Position numbers and translations under genes: made by a program. From assembly GCA_040218045.1 (NCBI GenBank), contig JAVJQA010000033.1:342998-406997 (forward strand): DNA of 64,000 nucleotides. The letters are read 5' to 3'. This document shows, piece after piece, positions 34,363-43,768 of this stretch. Each line of letters begins with the position of its first letter. Position 1 is the stretch's first letter. Below the pieces are notes generated by a model. It saw only the letters and a program-made list of their open reading frames with translations, ran no database searches and had not been told where the DNA came from. The stretch is from Marinoscillum sp040218045. Its GTDB lineage: Bacteria > Bacteroidota > Bacteroidia > Cytophagales > Cyclobacteriaceae.

Positions 34363-34740
34363 TTCCAAAAACCTCAACCTGAAGCGTCGGATCGCCCGAT
34401 TAGGAAAACCTCACCCCAACCCCTCTCCAATAAGAGAGGGGCTTCCAAACAGAGGTGCTTGAAATCGTACTTTTTGAGAATAGTATTCAAAGTGAAGAAG
34501 TCCAGAAAAAGTGATCAAAACCTGAGAAACCAATAGAGATTATTTTCAGTGTTTTGATCCAAAATATACCACCAAAACACAGATCGCCCGATAAAAGAGA
34601 ACCTCACCCCAAACCCCTCTCCAATAAGAGAGGGGCTTCCAAACAGAGGTGCTTGAAATCGTACTTTTTGAGAATAGTATTCAAAGTGAAGAAGTCCAGA
34701 AAAAGTGATCAAAACCTGAGAAACCAGCAAAGGCCATTTT
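34338..34740. repeat. 193-bp tandem duplication carrying the hairpin repeat
   Basis: About 126 bp at 34407-34532 recur almost exactly at 34600-34726, differing by one inserted A. The flanking part GAGATTATTTT-AGT-TTTGAT occurs at the 3' end of the binding-fold gene (34345), again at 34537, and in weaker form at 34735, so the unit is about 193 bp and includes the gene's tail. Each full unit contains the CCTCACCCC...GAGAGGGG hairpin. There is no coding frame of interest inside. Unequal recombination or slippage is the likely origin. Confidence 0.85.
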
Positions 34741-35060
34741 CAGTGTTTGATACGCTTTCGAAAACGATCCCTAACCTTATAAATGCAAAAGGAAATGACC
34801 AACAGGACGAAAAACCGATGAAAGAACACCAGTATAAAACCTATGATTCGACCATAAAAAGTCACCGGAAATACCTCACCATAGCCTCCTGTAAAAATTG
34901 TGATCCCCGAATAGAGGTAAGCCGAAGGAATATCGATAATCGAAGCCTGAGAACTACCGCTTTCAAAATAAAGCAATAGCAAAACCAATAAATTGATGAA
35001 AGTTACCAGTGCTATCCCGACTTTTATTGTATTGCGCCTAGTGAGGATTAGTGCTTTCAT
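34740..35060 (-). CDS. Two-TM potassium-channel-like protein
   Basis: This 106-residue protein has TM1 (about 13-32, KVGIALVTFINLLVLLLLYF), a pore helix and filter-like segment (TIFTGGYGEVFP, residues 54-65) and TM2 (about 70-93), followed by a short basic tail. The filter TGGYGE differs from the classical TVGYGD at the second and last positions, but the downstream FYGRIIGF fits the family. It lacks the cytosolic RCK domain of most prokaryotic K+ channels and would need to tetramerise. Its 3' end abuts the 193-bp duplication. Confidence 0.78.
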   Translation of the reverse strand: MKALILTRRNTIKVGIALVTFINLLVLLLLYFESGSSQASIIDIPSAYLYSGITIFTGGYGEVFPVTFYGRIIGFILVFFHRFFVLLVISFCIYKVRDRFRKRIKH

Positions 35061-35073
35061 CCATTAAAGATAT

Positions 35074-35102
35074 AAAAAAAGTGGCTCCCCTCAGAGCCAC
35101 TT
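35074..35102 (-). terminator. Intrinsic terminator of the arabinan operon
   Basis: On the minus strand, AAGTGGCTC and GAGCCACTT form a 9-bp stem with a 6-base loop followed by a T-run. It lies 50 bp after the stop of the last GH43 gene, marking the end of the long operon. Confidence 0.9.
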
Positions 35103-35152
35103 CCTAATTTGATCCACCTTGTGGACCTGCCTTAGTTTAACCTTTGTATGTT

Positions 35153-36850
35153 TTAATCCTTCTGTATTTTTTCTGAAAACCTGCCTTGTGCATTTTCATA
35201 CTTCAGCATGTAAATGCCCTTTGGAAGATCTGATAAGTCTACCTGATAGCTGGTACCCTGAAACTGATCCTTCAACATCAGCTTACCCGATGTATCAAAA
35301 ACTTTCAGGTCGGTCGTGCCTTCCAGGTCTCCCTCTAGTCGAATATTCAGCAAATCCGAAACCGGATTTGGATATACTCCTGTCTTGAAGTCAATGATCA
35401 CCTGATCAGAAAGGTTAGCTTCCCGAGATCCAGAAACGGATTCAAACCTGAACTGCTGGTTGTGACTACCGGAATAACAGGTGTACTGGATGATGTTGGC
35501 ACCATCAGCGGTAGACACGCCGTTTACATCCAGGCATTTGCCACTGGCTACAGACCTGATGGAATAATACCCACTCCCCCTGTCAAGCAGCTCCCACTTC
35601 TGGCAGTCGTTGTTGAGCCAGTTCCAGATCTGGATATTCGCCAGGTTCGATCCGCTACAATTGGCCAAATCCAGGGCTTTACTGGTTGCATTCACAGGTG
35701 AGATGCGATAAGCACCACCCACATCGGTGAAAACCCATTTCTGACAGTTGTTGTTTAGCCAACTCCACTGATTTACATTGGTGCCATCAGCCGTACCACA
35801 ACCCACTACATCCAGTGCTTTACCACTATGTCGTGGCGTGATTCTATAGGTACCACCAGATGTTACGGGGCCACCTGAAGATGGCGGACTGCCCACATAT
35901 GGCCAACCATTGCTAAAACCAAAATCCGAGCGGTTCATGAGCTTGGCATTGCCATTGTCATTCCCATCATAGAAATGATAGGTAAGCCGCCCTTCACCAT
36001 ACCCGAAGTGGCCAGGCCCTACGACATTCCCATTTTGATTGGATATGAGCACCCGCTCACCAGTATATGGGCCAGTTACGCTGCTAGATCGAGCTACTAC
36101 GATGTAATAAGAACTACTCAGTCCGTTGCAACAGCTCCCTCTATTGGTGAACAAATAGTAATAGCTACCATTTTTCATAATAAACGGTGCTTCACGGTCC
36201 TGATGGTTTCCGCCAGCTACCTGAGTGACACCACCGGTAGTTTTGCCCGTGGATGAATTAATCTGAACCACGCCCATACCACCAAACCAGGAACCATAAG
36301 TCATCCAAACACTCCCATTGGTATCTTGAAATAATGCCGGATCAATGGCATTGATCGCATTGCTGCTGCCATTGGAGGAAACAACTACTCCCAGGTCAGT
36401 CCAGGGGCCGTTGAGGTTGGTAGCCCTGGTCACTCCTATTGCAGATCGGGATGACCCGAATGTAGAGCAAGAATAGTACAGGTAGAAGTAACCGTTCATC
36501 TGGATCACGCCAGGAGCCCAAAAGTCTCCTTGAAATCCCGGAACATAATTATTGATCCAGCCAGGCCAGGTACCAGGTGCAAACGGCGTTGACTCAGCTC
36601 GCCAGTTACTAAAACTGGAATTGCTGGATGACATGGCCCAGACTCCCTGACCAGTGGTAAACACCCAATATCTACCATCTGTATTGCGAATCACCTTGGT
36701 AGGGTCGTGACTTGGCGGGTACTGGGCAAAGACTATACTGGTGAAGCCCATCAGGAGTAAAGTGAAAACCCACTTCTGAATACTAAGTATAAATTTATTG
36801 CGAGGGGATTTATAAACCGGGGTATTTGTTTTGAAAATGTGTATCATCAT
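35153..36850 (-). CDS. GH43 endo-arabinanase-like enzyme with CBM13 and T9SS tail (1)
   Basis: This 565-residue secreted protein has a signal peptide (cut after IVFAQ, near residue 43). The five-bladed GH43 domain spans about 45-330, with the expected triad in context: Asp in YPPSHDPTKV, Asp in NAIDPALFQD and Glu in DREAPFIM. The RGSCCNG motif is typical of endo-1,5-alpha-L-arabinanases. A ricin-type CBM13 follows (about 335-480, repeated QWSWLNNNCQKW and QIWNWLNNDCQKW), then a T9SS tail from YPNPVSDLLNI. It should cut arabinan backbone at the cell surface. It is the last gene of the operon and a close paralogue of the next gene. Confidence 0.93.
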   Translation of the reverse strand: MMIHIFKTNTPVYKSPRNKFILSIQKWVFTLLLMGFTSIVFAQYPPSHDPTKVIRNTDGRYWVFTTGQGVWAMSSSNSSFSNWRAESTPFAPGTWPGWINNYVPGFQGDFWAPGVIQMNGYFYLYYSCSTFGSSRSAIGVTRATNLNGPWTDLGVVVSSNGSSNAINAIDPALFQDTNGSVWMTYGSWFGGMGVVQINSSTGKTTGGVTQVAGGNHQDREAPFIMKNGSYYYLFTNRGSCCNGLSSSYYIVVARSSSVTGPYTGERVLISNQNGNVVGPGHFGYGEGRLTYHFYDGNDNGNAKLMNRSDFGFSNGWPYVGSPPSSGGPVTSGGTYRITPRHSGKALDVVGCGTADGTNVNQWSWLNNNCQKWVFTDVGGAYRISPVNATSKALDLANCSGSNLANIQIWNWLNNDCQKWELLDRGSGYYSIRSVASGKCLDVNGVSTADGANIIQYTCYSGSHNQQFRFESVSGSREANLSDQVIIDFKTGVYPNPVSDLLNIRLEGDLEGTTDLKVFDTSGKLMLKDQFQGTSYQVDLSDLPKGIYMLKYENAQGRFSEKIQKD

Positions 36851-36909
36851 TTATAAAATTTTAGTAAAACATAATGTTTACCAGCTGATCACTGTGGCGG
36901 TAAATCAGG

Positions 36910-38559
36910 CTAATTTTTCCGCAGCTTTTCTGTATAGGATCCAGCTGCATTTTCATAGGATAGGATATAGATCCCCTTTGGTAGGTCCGTGGTGTTGACC
37001 TGGTGATCAGTCCCGCTGAAGCGTTCACTCCTGAGTGTTTTCCCTGAGCTATCGATAATCTTTAAGTTCGTAACTCCCTGGAAATCATCGGCAATTTTGA
37101 TGTTTAGATGATCGGTAACCGGGTTGGGGAAAACACCTGTGATCTGGTCCGAAAACAGATCATCTTCAAGTTCAGCAGTCCGGCTACCGGACACAGACTC
37201 AAACCTAAAATGCTGATTGTAATTACCGGAAATACAATCGTACTGAACCACATTGGCACCATCGGAGGACGAAACCCCCTCTACATCCAGGCATTTACCA
37301 CTTGCCACAGACCTGATGGAGTAATACCCTGATCCCCTATCAAGAAGCTCCCATTTCTGACAGTTATTGTTGAGCCAGTTCCAAATCTGGACATTTGCCA
37401 GGTTGGAACCACTGCAGTTTGTTACATCCAGGGCTTTGCTGGTAGCGTTGACAGGTGACATTCGGTATGATCCACCCACGTCGGTTACCACCCATTTCTG
37501 ACAATTGTTGTTGAGCCAGCTCCACTGGTTGACATTGGTGCCGTCTGAAGTGCCACAGGCTACTACGTCAATTGCTTTGCCACTGTGGCGAGGCGTAATG
37601 CGATAGGTGCCGCCAGAAGTAACGGGTCCTGATGATGGTGGGCTACCTACATAAGGCCAACCATTGGCCACACCAAAGTCTGTTCGAACCATTAGTTTGG
37701 CGTTCCCATTGTCATTGGCATCATAAAAGTGATAGGTAAGCCGGCCATGACCATACCCAAAGTGGCCAGGGCCAACGACATTGCCGCTTTGATTGGGCAA
37801 AAAGACTCGCTCTCCGGTATATGGGCCAGTGATACTGGTGGATCGGGCAACTACCATGTAATAGGAAGAGTTGACGCCATTGCAGCAAAGTCCCCTTTGG
37901 TAAAACAGATAATAGTAGCTTCCGCTTTTGTAGAGTCCCGGGCCTTCCACATTACCTGAAACCAGATGAGTGGAGCCGGAAATTGGCTTGCCTGAACTTG
38001 TACTGAGTTCAATGATATCAATACCACTTTGCCAGTTGCCCCACGACATCCAAAGTCGACCATTGTCCAGGATAAGTGCCGGGTCTATGGCATTGTTTCC
38101 AGCCACTACCATTCCCCGATCAGTCCATGGGCCAGCCAGGTTGGTAGCTGTAGCCAGACCGATTGCCGCGGGGGCACCGTTACCTGCACATGAATAATAA
38201 AGAAAATAGGTATTCCCGATTTTGATAACATCTGGCGCCCAAAAGAAACCGTTGAATCCACTTACATAGTTGCTGATCCAACCCGGCCAGGTACCTGGGG
38301 CAAAAGGAGTAGGTTCTGCTCGCCAGTTTGAGAAATCGGCATTACTTGAGGACATGGCCCAGACTCCATCTCCCGTGGTAAATATCCAGTAGCGGCCATC
38401 TGTATTCCGAACCATCGTAGAGGGATCATGACTCGGAGGATATTGGGCAAAAGCCACATTGGTGGCAAAAAGAAAAAGAATTAATACAGAAAATTTGAGG
38501 GTTTGTTGTTTGAGGGTTTTTCCAAAAACTAAGGCATTAGCTTTGGAATGGTTTAACAT
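36910..38559 (-). CDS. GH43 endo-arabinanase-like enzyme with CBM13 and T9SS tail (2)
   Basis: This 549-residue paralogue of the preceding entry has the same order: signal peptide (cut after VAFAQ), GH43 (Asp in YPPSHDPSTM, Asp in NAIDPALILD, Glu in NVEGPGLY), CBM13 with the same QxWxW repeats, and T9SS tail from FPNPVTDHLNI. The CBM13 and tail are the most similar parts. The acid region differs (VEGPGLY against REAPFIM), and an insertion near the GNWQSG loop is shorter, so the subsites probably differ. The gap to the downstream gene is 59 bp. Confidence 0.93.
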   Translation of the reverse strand: MLNHSKANALVFGKTLKQQTLKFSVLILFLFATNVAFAQYPPSHDPSTMVRNTDGRYWIFTTGDGVWAMSSSNADFSNWRAEPTPFAPGTWPGWISNYVSGFNGFFWAPDVIKIGNTYFLYYSCAGNGAPAAIGLATATNLAGPWTDRGMVVAGNNAIDPALILDNGRLWMSWGNWQSGIDIIELSTSSGKPISGSTHLVSGNVEGPGLYKSGSYYYLFYQRGLCCNGVNSSYYMVVARSTSITGPYTGERVFLPNQSGNVVGPGHFGYGHGRLTYHFYDANDNGNAKLMVRTDFGVANGWPYVGSPPSSGPVTSGGTYRITPRHSGKAIDVVACGTSDGTNVNQWSWLNNNCQKWVVTDVGGSYRMSPVNATSKALDVTNCSGSNLANVQIWNWLNNNCQKWELLDRGSGYYSIRSVASGKCLDVEGVSSSDGANVVQYDCISGNYNQHFRFESVSGSRTAELEDDLFSDQITGVFPNPVTDHLNIKIADDFQGVTNLKIIDSSGKTLRSERFSGTDHQVNTTDLPKGIYILSYENAAGSYTEKLRKN

Positions 38560-38603
38560 AGTTGAGTTTGTTTAAGTGTAAAACATAATCGGTGGAAAAT
38601 GTC

Positions 38604-39596
38604 TTAAGGTTCTATTTTTGATACGCCTTCATTGGTTTGATTAATTTTTTGTATGGTACCATCCTCATTATAATTCAAATAATCAATGCACACTGACCGA
38701 CGAAATTCTCCTCCTTGAGGTAGATCTCCATTGTGATAAACAAAATACCACTGGTCCTTGTACTCCACGATAGCCTGATGATTTGTTGGCGAATTGGGTG
38801 CCAAGTCATTTAGCCTGCCTTTGTATTCCCATGGCCCTTCTGGACTATCTGCCATGGCATAATCGATTTTCTCCGGGAATTCAGCCGCATAGCTTAAGTA
38901 ATATTTACCCTCACGCTTGTGCACCCATGGCGCTTCTGTAAAAGATGGAAGATCAATTGTTTGAATGGAGCCATCCAGCTCAATCATATTGTATTTCAGC
39001 TTTGCCCATTTACAAACGGTATTGCCCCAATAGATGTAAGCTGATCCGTCATCATCTATAAACACAGCCGGATCAATATCATCCCAGCCGATATCAGTAT
39101 GGGTGGTCATGTCATTGGTGATCAAAGCTTTTCCTAAAGCATCGTTCCATGGTCCTTTAGGATGATCGGCTACAGCCACACCAATTGATTTACCACGGAT
39201 TGAACCGTGCTCTACGGTCACATACCAGTAAAATTTACCACCCTTTTCAACCACATGGGCCGCCCAGGCCTGTCCATTCGCCCAGCTAAACTGATTGGTA
39301 TGAAGTACCGGCCCATGAGCTTCCCAATCGACCATGTTGGTAGTGGAGAACAGCAACCAATCATTCATAAAAAAACCTTGCTTATCCGGGTCCTGCTCAT
39401 CGTGACCGGTATACAGGTAAAAAGTATCGTTCACCACAATGGCCGCAGGATCAGCCGTAAATACATCCGTGATCACAGGGTTTCCTGTGGATTTTTCAGT
39501 TTTTGGTTCTTGTGAAGTGCTTTCCGCCGTTTGCCTATTACAGGCAGACAGGCATATCAAGCCAATCAGAAATATAAAATGTAGCTGTCTTTTCAT
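38604..39596 (-). CDS. GH43 lipoprotein, arabinosidase-like
   Basis: This 330-residue GH43 enzyme has a lipoprotein signal (ICLSAC, Cys19). The triad is readable: Asp in DPAAIVVNDTFYLYTG, Asp in DDIDPAVFIDDDGSAYIYWGN and Glu in FTEAPWVHKREGKYYLSY. The sequence resembles exo-acting arabinofuranosidases or bifunctional xylosidases more than the endo-arabinanases nearby. It is likely periplasmic or outer-membrane anchored. It starts 2 bp before the next upstream gene's stop region (gap 39597-39598), so it is tightly operonic. Confidence 0.9.
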   Translation of the reverse strand: MKRQLHFIFLIGLICLSACNRQTAESTSQEPKTEKSTGNPVITDVFTADPAAIVVNDTFYLYTGHDEQDPDKQGFFMNDWLLFSTTNMVDWEAHGPVLHTNQFSWANGQAWAAHVVEKGGKFYWYVTVEHGSIRGKSIGVAVADHPKGPWNDALGKALITNDMTTHTDIGWDDIDPAVFIDDDGSAYIYWGNTVCKWAKLKYNMIELDGSIQTIDLPSFTEAPWVHKREGKYYLSYAAEFPEKIDYAMADSPEGPWEYKGRLNDLAPNSPTNHQAIVEYKDQWYFVYHNGDLPQGGEFRRSVCIDYLNYNEDGTIQKINQTNEGVSKIEP

Positions 39597-39598
39597 AG

Positions 39599-40600
39599 CT
39601 ATTCTTCAAGCTTTACTTGTGTAGGCCAACCATCGTTCGTCCACTCCAACTCCTTAATGATCAACTTTGCATGCCCATCGGCCTCCATGTCATAACCATG
39701 GAAGACCAGATAATCTTTTCCATCAAATGTGTAAGTACTATTATGACCAGCACCGGCCCATCGTTCATTACCTTCTACTACTAGTGTCCCTCCACCTTCA
39801 TTCATGGCTTTACCCTCTTTGTCATAGAATGGCCCTAGGGGATCGCTAGACCTACCTACCACTACTTTGTAAGTGCTCTCTTTTCCTCTACAGCAAAAAT
39901 CCCATGATACAAAAAGGTAATAACTCGTATCTTTCTTGAAGATAAATGGCGCTTCTATCGCTGCATCACCAGGGTTCTTATCATCCAATTCAAAGCTTCG
40001 CTCTCTTCGGGCAATCGTTTTCCAAACCTGAGGCTCTGTAACTGCTGTACGGTTAGGAATTAGCTTCACTGCCTTCATTCCATCCCAAAATGATCCGAAA
40101 GCCATCCATGGATACCCTTCTTCATCTACTATGATGTTCGGGTCAATGGCATTCCACATGTCTCGATTGGGGACAGACTGAATAATTTTACCCTGATCTT
40201 CCCATTTGTAATTCGGATCCTCCGGGTCAAGCGTAACATTGGTAACCAGACCGATAGCTGAGGTGTTTTTGGCAAAAGAGGAGACGGAATAATACAAATA
40301 ATACTTACCGTCGTAAAGGGATATATCCGGTGCCCAAATATGTCCTGAAAAATCCGGGACAGTTTCTTTCGCCCACTGAGGTGGTCTAGCAAACACCCGC
40401 TCCTCTTTCTTCCATTCCTTTAGGTCTTTGGAGGAAAAGACAGTGATACCCCAGCCCGTGCAGAAGAGATAGTAAGTATCCCCCTGCTTGATCATCACAG
40501 GATCATGCACTCCAATATCATAAACACCTTGCGCTGATGCTGATAGTCCCGCAATGAACAATATGAATACTAAAACTAATATTTTCCACTTATTTCTCAT
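39599..40600 (-). CDS. GH43 endo-arabinanase-like, secreted
   Basis: This 333-residue protein uses the ATG at 40600, which gives a normal signal peptide (MRNKWKILVLVFILFIAGLS, cut after ASAQ). GH43 triad context: Asp in VHDPVMIKQGDTYYLF, Asp in NAIDPNIIVDEEGYPWMAFGS and Glu in AAIEAPFIFKKDTSYYLF. The SWDFCCRGKEST motif matches arabinan endo-1,5-alpha-L-arabinosidases. It has no CBM and no T9SS tail, so it is probably periplasmic and works on imported oligosaccharides. The start overlaps the upstream stop by one base (TAATG), implying translational coupling. Confidence 0.92.
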   Translation of the reverse strand: MRNKWKILVLVFILFIAGLSASAQGVYDIGVHDPVMIKQGDTYYLFCTGWGITVFSSKDLKEWKKEERVFARPPQWAKETVPDFSGHIWAPDISLYDGKYYLYYSVSSFAKNTSAIGLVTNVTLDPEDPNYKWEDQGKIIQSVPNRDMWNAIDPNIIVDEEGYPWMAFGSFWDGMKAVKLIPNRTAVTEPQVWKTIARRERSFELDDKNPGDAAIEAPFIFKKDTSYYLFVSWDFCCRGKESTYKVVVGRSSDPLGPFYDKEGKAMNEGGGTLVVEGNERWAGAGHNSTYTFDGKDYLVFHGYDMEADGHAKLIIKELEWTNDGWPTQVKLEE

Positions 40601-42126
40601 TATTCTACTTTTTTCCCCCAATAAGCCACACCACCTGTTGTAAGACCTGTAAACAGGATGGTCTCTGCCACTTCATTTTCCCAGTCTCTTCCACGCTCCA
40701 CTTTCAACTTAAATGGAGCACTCTCGCCATCCAGATCAAAAGTCAACCATGGTGCCGAATAAGTCCAGCTACCTGTGGAGGCACCAGAGACTGTCCCATC
40801 AGCGTTGATTGACACGTCAAGTGCTACCTGAAAATCAGGTTGTGTTTGTTCATCAGCATACCCAGGCACTACATTGTATCCCATAATGATTTGTTCCCAT
40901 GAACCTGATAGCTCACTAGCACTCACCAAGGTTTCTTCCTCCGCAGCATAGCGTTGTGGGCTCACCATCGGCCAACCATCCTCAGTCCAATGAATCTGAC
41001 GAATATGTAGCAACATGAAATAGCTGTCTACACCTGGTCTACCCTGATGCCCCATATAAAACTCCTTCGACTCTTTGTCAATGAACACAGATGGGTGAGA
41101 CACTCCTTGCCAACCTGAGTGCCCCTGGAATTTGTAAGGAGCAAGTATCATCGGCAAATCATCGATATCCTGGTTCATGTCTCTCCCCAGATAATCATAA
41201 AAAGGACCTTCCGGACTGTCCGATCTACCTACTCGCACATTGTATTTGGTCTGCAACCAGTCATAGGCGATAAACATGTAATACTTACCAAACGCTTCGT
41301 TGTAGATAATTTCTGGTCCTTCAATGTTACCATTGATCGAGTTGCCTGTAAATCCTCTCTGCGCTACCCGCGATCCCTTATCGCCTGTGGTTAAAGCCAG
41401 GCCTGTTTCAGGATCCAACTGTAGCTTGTAAATCCCATCCCAGGCTGATCCATAATAGAACCAGTGCTCCCCGGAAGGTGTCACTGTTACCGTGGGATCA
41501 ATGGCATTGGTTTGTCTCGAAGAATTATCCAGGGAAGTCACCACCAGCCCCCTTTCTTCAAACGGGCCATAAGGCTTGTCTGATACCATCAAGCCAATGA
41601 CACTCAGGCGTGGAGTCGGTGAAGACAAAGAATAATAAACCCTATACTCATCCCCGAATTTCATGGCATAAGGAGCCCAGAGATTGCCAAAAGGCTCTCC
41701 TCCATTAGAAATGATATGTTCCTTGCCTTTTGGTGGATAACCATCTCCACCTACTACCCAGCCTACAAATTCCCACTCCACCAGGTTTTTACTTCTACGG
41801 ATGTTGTGGCCTGCGCGTACCGTAGCACCATAGGCCACATCCGTAGTATAGCAGTAGAAAAAGTCTCCATTGTCAATGATGGAAGGATCATGAATATTAT
41901 AATGCGCCCAGTCATTGATATTGGCTACCGGAGCTATGTCTGCATAGGTATCCCTGAACTGTGAAAAATCTATGGGTCCATCTCCCAAATTGGAATCCAG
42001 CGTGTCCACTTTTGGGTCCCTGACCCTAATACCTGTCGGGCCCTGGTCATCTTCACAGGAAGCCATAAAGACAACCTGTGATATCACCAAACCCAAAACA
42101 ATTGCATGTAGTAATCTCTTTCTCAT
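40600..42126 (-). CDS. GH43 arabinanase-like surface lipoprotein with extra C-terminal domain
   Basis: This 508-residue protein has a lipobox (FMASC, Cys24) followed by EDDQG, an acidic surface-export-type signal. GH43 covers about 75-385 (Asp in NIHDPSIIDNGDFF, Asp in NAIDPTVTVTPSGEHWFYYGS, Glu in NIEGPEIIYNEAFGKYYMF). About 110 C-terminal residues (LSGSWEQIIMGYN...) form a beta domain seen in larger endo-arabinanases of this phylum. It is likely the surface endo-arabinanase of the locus. Both the length and the localisation differ from the simple GH43 encoded next to it. Confidence 0.92.
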   Translation of the reverse strand: MRKRLLHAIVLGLVISQVVFMASCEDDQGPTGIRVRDPKVDTLDSNLGDGPIDFSQFRDTYADIAPVANINDWAHYNIHDPSIIDNGDFFYCYTTDVAYGATVRAGHNIRRSKNLVEWEFVGWVVGGDGYPPKGKEHIISNGGEPFGNLWAPYAMKFGDEYRVYYSLSSPTPRLSVIGLMVSDKPYGPFEERGLVVTSLDNSSRQTNAIDPTVTVTPSGEHWFYYGSAWDGIYKLQLDPETGLALTTGDKGSRVAQRGFTGNSINGNIEGPEIIYNEAFGKYYMFIAYDWLQTKYNVRVGRSDSPEGPFYDYLGRDMNQDIDDLPMILAPYKFQGHSGWQGVSHPSVFIDKESKEFYMGHQGRPGVDSYFMLLHIRQIHWTEDGWPMVSPQRYAAEEETLVSASELSGSWEQIIMGYNVVPGYADEQTQPDFQVALDVSINADGTVSGASTGSWTYSAPWLTFDLDGESAPFKLKVERGRDWENEVAETILFTGLTTGGVAYWGKKVE

Positions 42127-42141
42127 CTGCTAATTTTAATT

Positions 42142-43674
42142 CTACTTCACTTCCAGCACTACCACTGAGAACGCAGGAAGCGTCACCGTGATGGTGCTTC
42201 CTTTTTTCTTAAATCCTTTAAATTCCTTAGGGGTAATTTTCGTAGGGTTGTCAAAAGAATTGTAATCCTGCAATTTGTCAGAACCCAATACCTGTCCAGT
42301 TACTTTACCCTCTGCATCCATTTTCAAGGTTAACTCATGACTCTTTGTCGAGTGGATATTGACCAGGGAAATGTTGGTCGCTCCAGCTTCATTTTTAGAA
42401 GCAGAAACAGAAATGGCTGGTAATTTTTCCTCGCCGTTTTCATAGTACAACATATCCGAAACCTCTACCGGCAGCATGGTAGCTCCCTGATGCACATTGT
42501 ACATCTTCATCACATGATAAGTAGGTGTAAGGATCATTTCTTCTCCTTCGGTCAGGATCACCGCCTGTAGCACATTCACTGTTTGGGCCAGATTGGCCAT
42601 TTTCACACGTTCTGCATGGTTGTTGAAAATATTCAAACTCACGCCGGCTATCATGGCGTCACGCATGGTGTTTTGCTGATAAAGAGCTGTAGCTCCCTCT
42701 GGAGTTTCATACCAGCCTCCCCATTCATCCACGATTAAATCAACCCTTCCATCAGGATCGTATTTATCCATAATCGCACTGTGTTTGGTCACAAGCTCTT
42801 CCATTTTCAAGGCTTCACGCATGGTTTTGAAGTACTGTTCCTCTGAAAAGGCAACATCTGGTCCTTTGGCCCGCCAGTCAAATACAGAGTAGTTATGCAA
42901 TGCCACACCTTCAATGAGTCCTTTAGGGATGTCGCGCATGAGCACCTCTGTCCAATGGTAATCAGACCCGTTTGCTCCTGATGCTATTCTATAAATCTTG
43001 CTGCTATTAGACCAATCGGTCATAAAGGTGGCATACTGTCGGTAAAGATTGGCGTAAAACTCTGGCGTCATGTTTCCACCACATCCCCACATCTCATTTC
43101 CTACACCCCAGTACTTTACATTCCAAGGTTCCTTTCTTCCATTCTCAATCCTTAAATCAGACATGGGACTCCCTCCTGAATGATTTACATACTCCACCCA
43201 GTCGGCGAGCTCCTTCACAAGTCCACTACCCACATTTCCTGCCAGGTATGGCTCAGCACCTATTACCTCACAAAGGTTTAAGAAATCATGTGTACCGAAG
43301 CTGTTGTCCTCGATGATACCGCCCCACCACTGATTGACGATTCTTGGACGCTGTGATTTATCACCAATTCCATCCTTCCAATGATAAGTGTCTGCAAAAC
43401 ACCCTCCTGGCCATCTAAGCACAGGAACTTTCAGATCCTTAAGGGCTTGAATGATGTCGTTCCTAACCCCATCTGTATTAGGAATAACCTGATTGTCCTC
43501 CCCCACATAGATCCCTTCATAAATACATCTTCCCAAATGTTCGGCAAAGTGCCCGTAGATATTTGGGTCGATAATATGCTCACCCTGATCTGCTTTAATG
43601 GTGATAGAAGCATTCTGGGCACTAACATATCCAATCGTAAAAACCGTTAATAATGCAATTGCAATTCGTTTCAT
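42142..43674 (-). CDS. GH51 alpha-L-arabinofuranosidase (1)
   Basis: This 510-residue enzyme has a signal peptide (MKRIAIALLTVFTIGYVSAQ, cut after Gln20). It shows the GH51 (beta/alpha)8 core: acid/base Glu194 in GVGNEMWG and nucleophile Glu317 in VDEWGGWY, with IYGHFAEHLGRCIYEGI near the N-terminus. A C-terminal beta domain follows. It removes alpha-L-arabinofuranosyl residues from arabino-oligosaccharides, predicted in the periplasm. It lies 15 bp upstream of the GH43 lipoprotein gene. The closest relatives are short AbfA-type enzymes, usually cytosolic, so the signal peptide is a point of note. Confidence 0.95.
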   Translation of the reverse strand: MKRIAIALLTVFTIGYVSAQNASITIKADQGEHIIDPNIYGHFAEHLGRCIYEGIYVGEDNQVIPNTDGVRNDIIQALKDLKVPVLRWPGGCFADTYHWKDGIGDKSQRPRIVNQWWGGIIEDNSFGTHDFLNLCEVIGAEPYLAGNVGSGLVKELADWVEYVNHSGGSPMSDLRIENGRKEPWNVKYWGVGNEMWGCGGNMTPEFYANLYRQYATFMTDWSNSSKIYRIASGANGSDYHWTEVLMRDIPKGLIEGVALHNYSVFDWRAKGPDVAFSEEQYFKTMREALKMEELVTKHSAIMDKYDPDGRVDLIVDEWGGWYETPEGATALYQQNTMRDAMIAGVSLNIFNNHAERVKMANLAQTVNVLQAVILTEGEEMILTPTYHVMKMYNVHQGATMLPVEVSDMLYYENGEEKLPAISVSASKNEAGATNISLVNIHSTKSHELTLKMDAEGKVTGQVLGSDKLQDYNSFDNPTKITPKEFKGFKKKGSTITVTLPAFSVVVLEVK

Positions 43675-43768
43675 TCTTTTGTTTCAATTTTAAGGTTCAG
43701 TTAACTCCGGAAAAAACCGGTTATCTGAATTCAATATTAATAAGTGTTTTGTTCCACCTAAAGTAGGG

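Noticed and set aside
36910..38559. Pseudogene copy of the neighbouring GH43-CBM13 gene
   Set aside because: The frame, signal peptide, catalytic residues and sorting tail are all intact.
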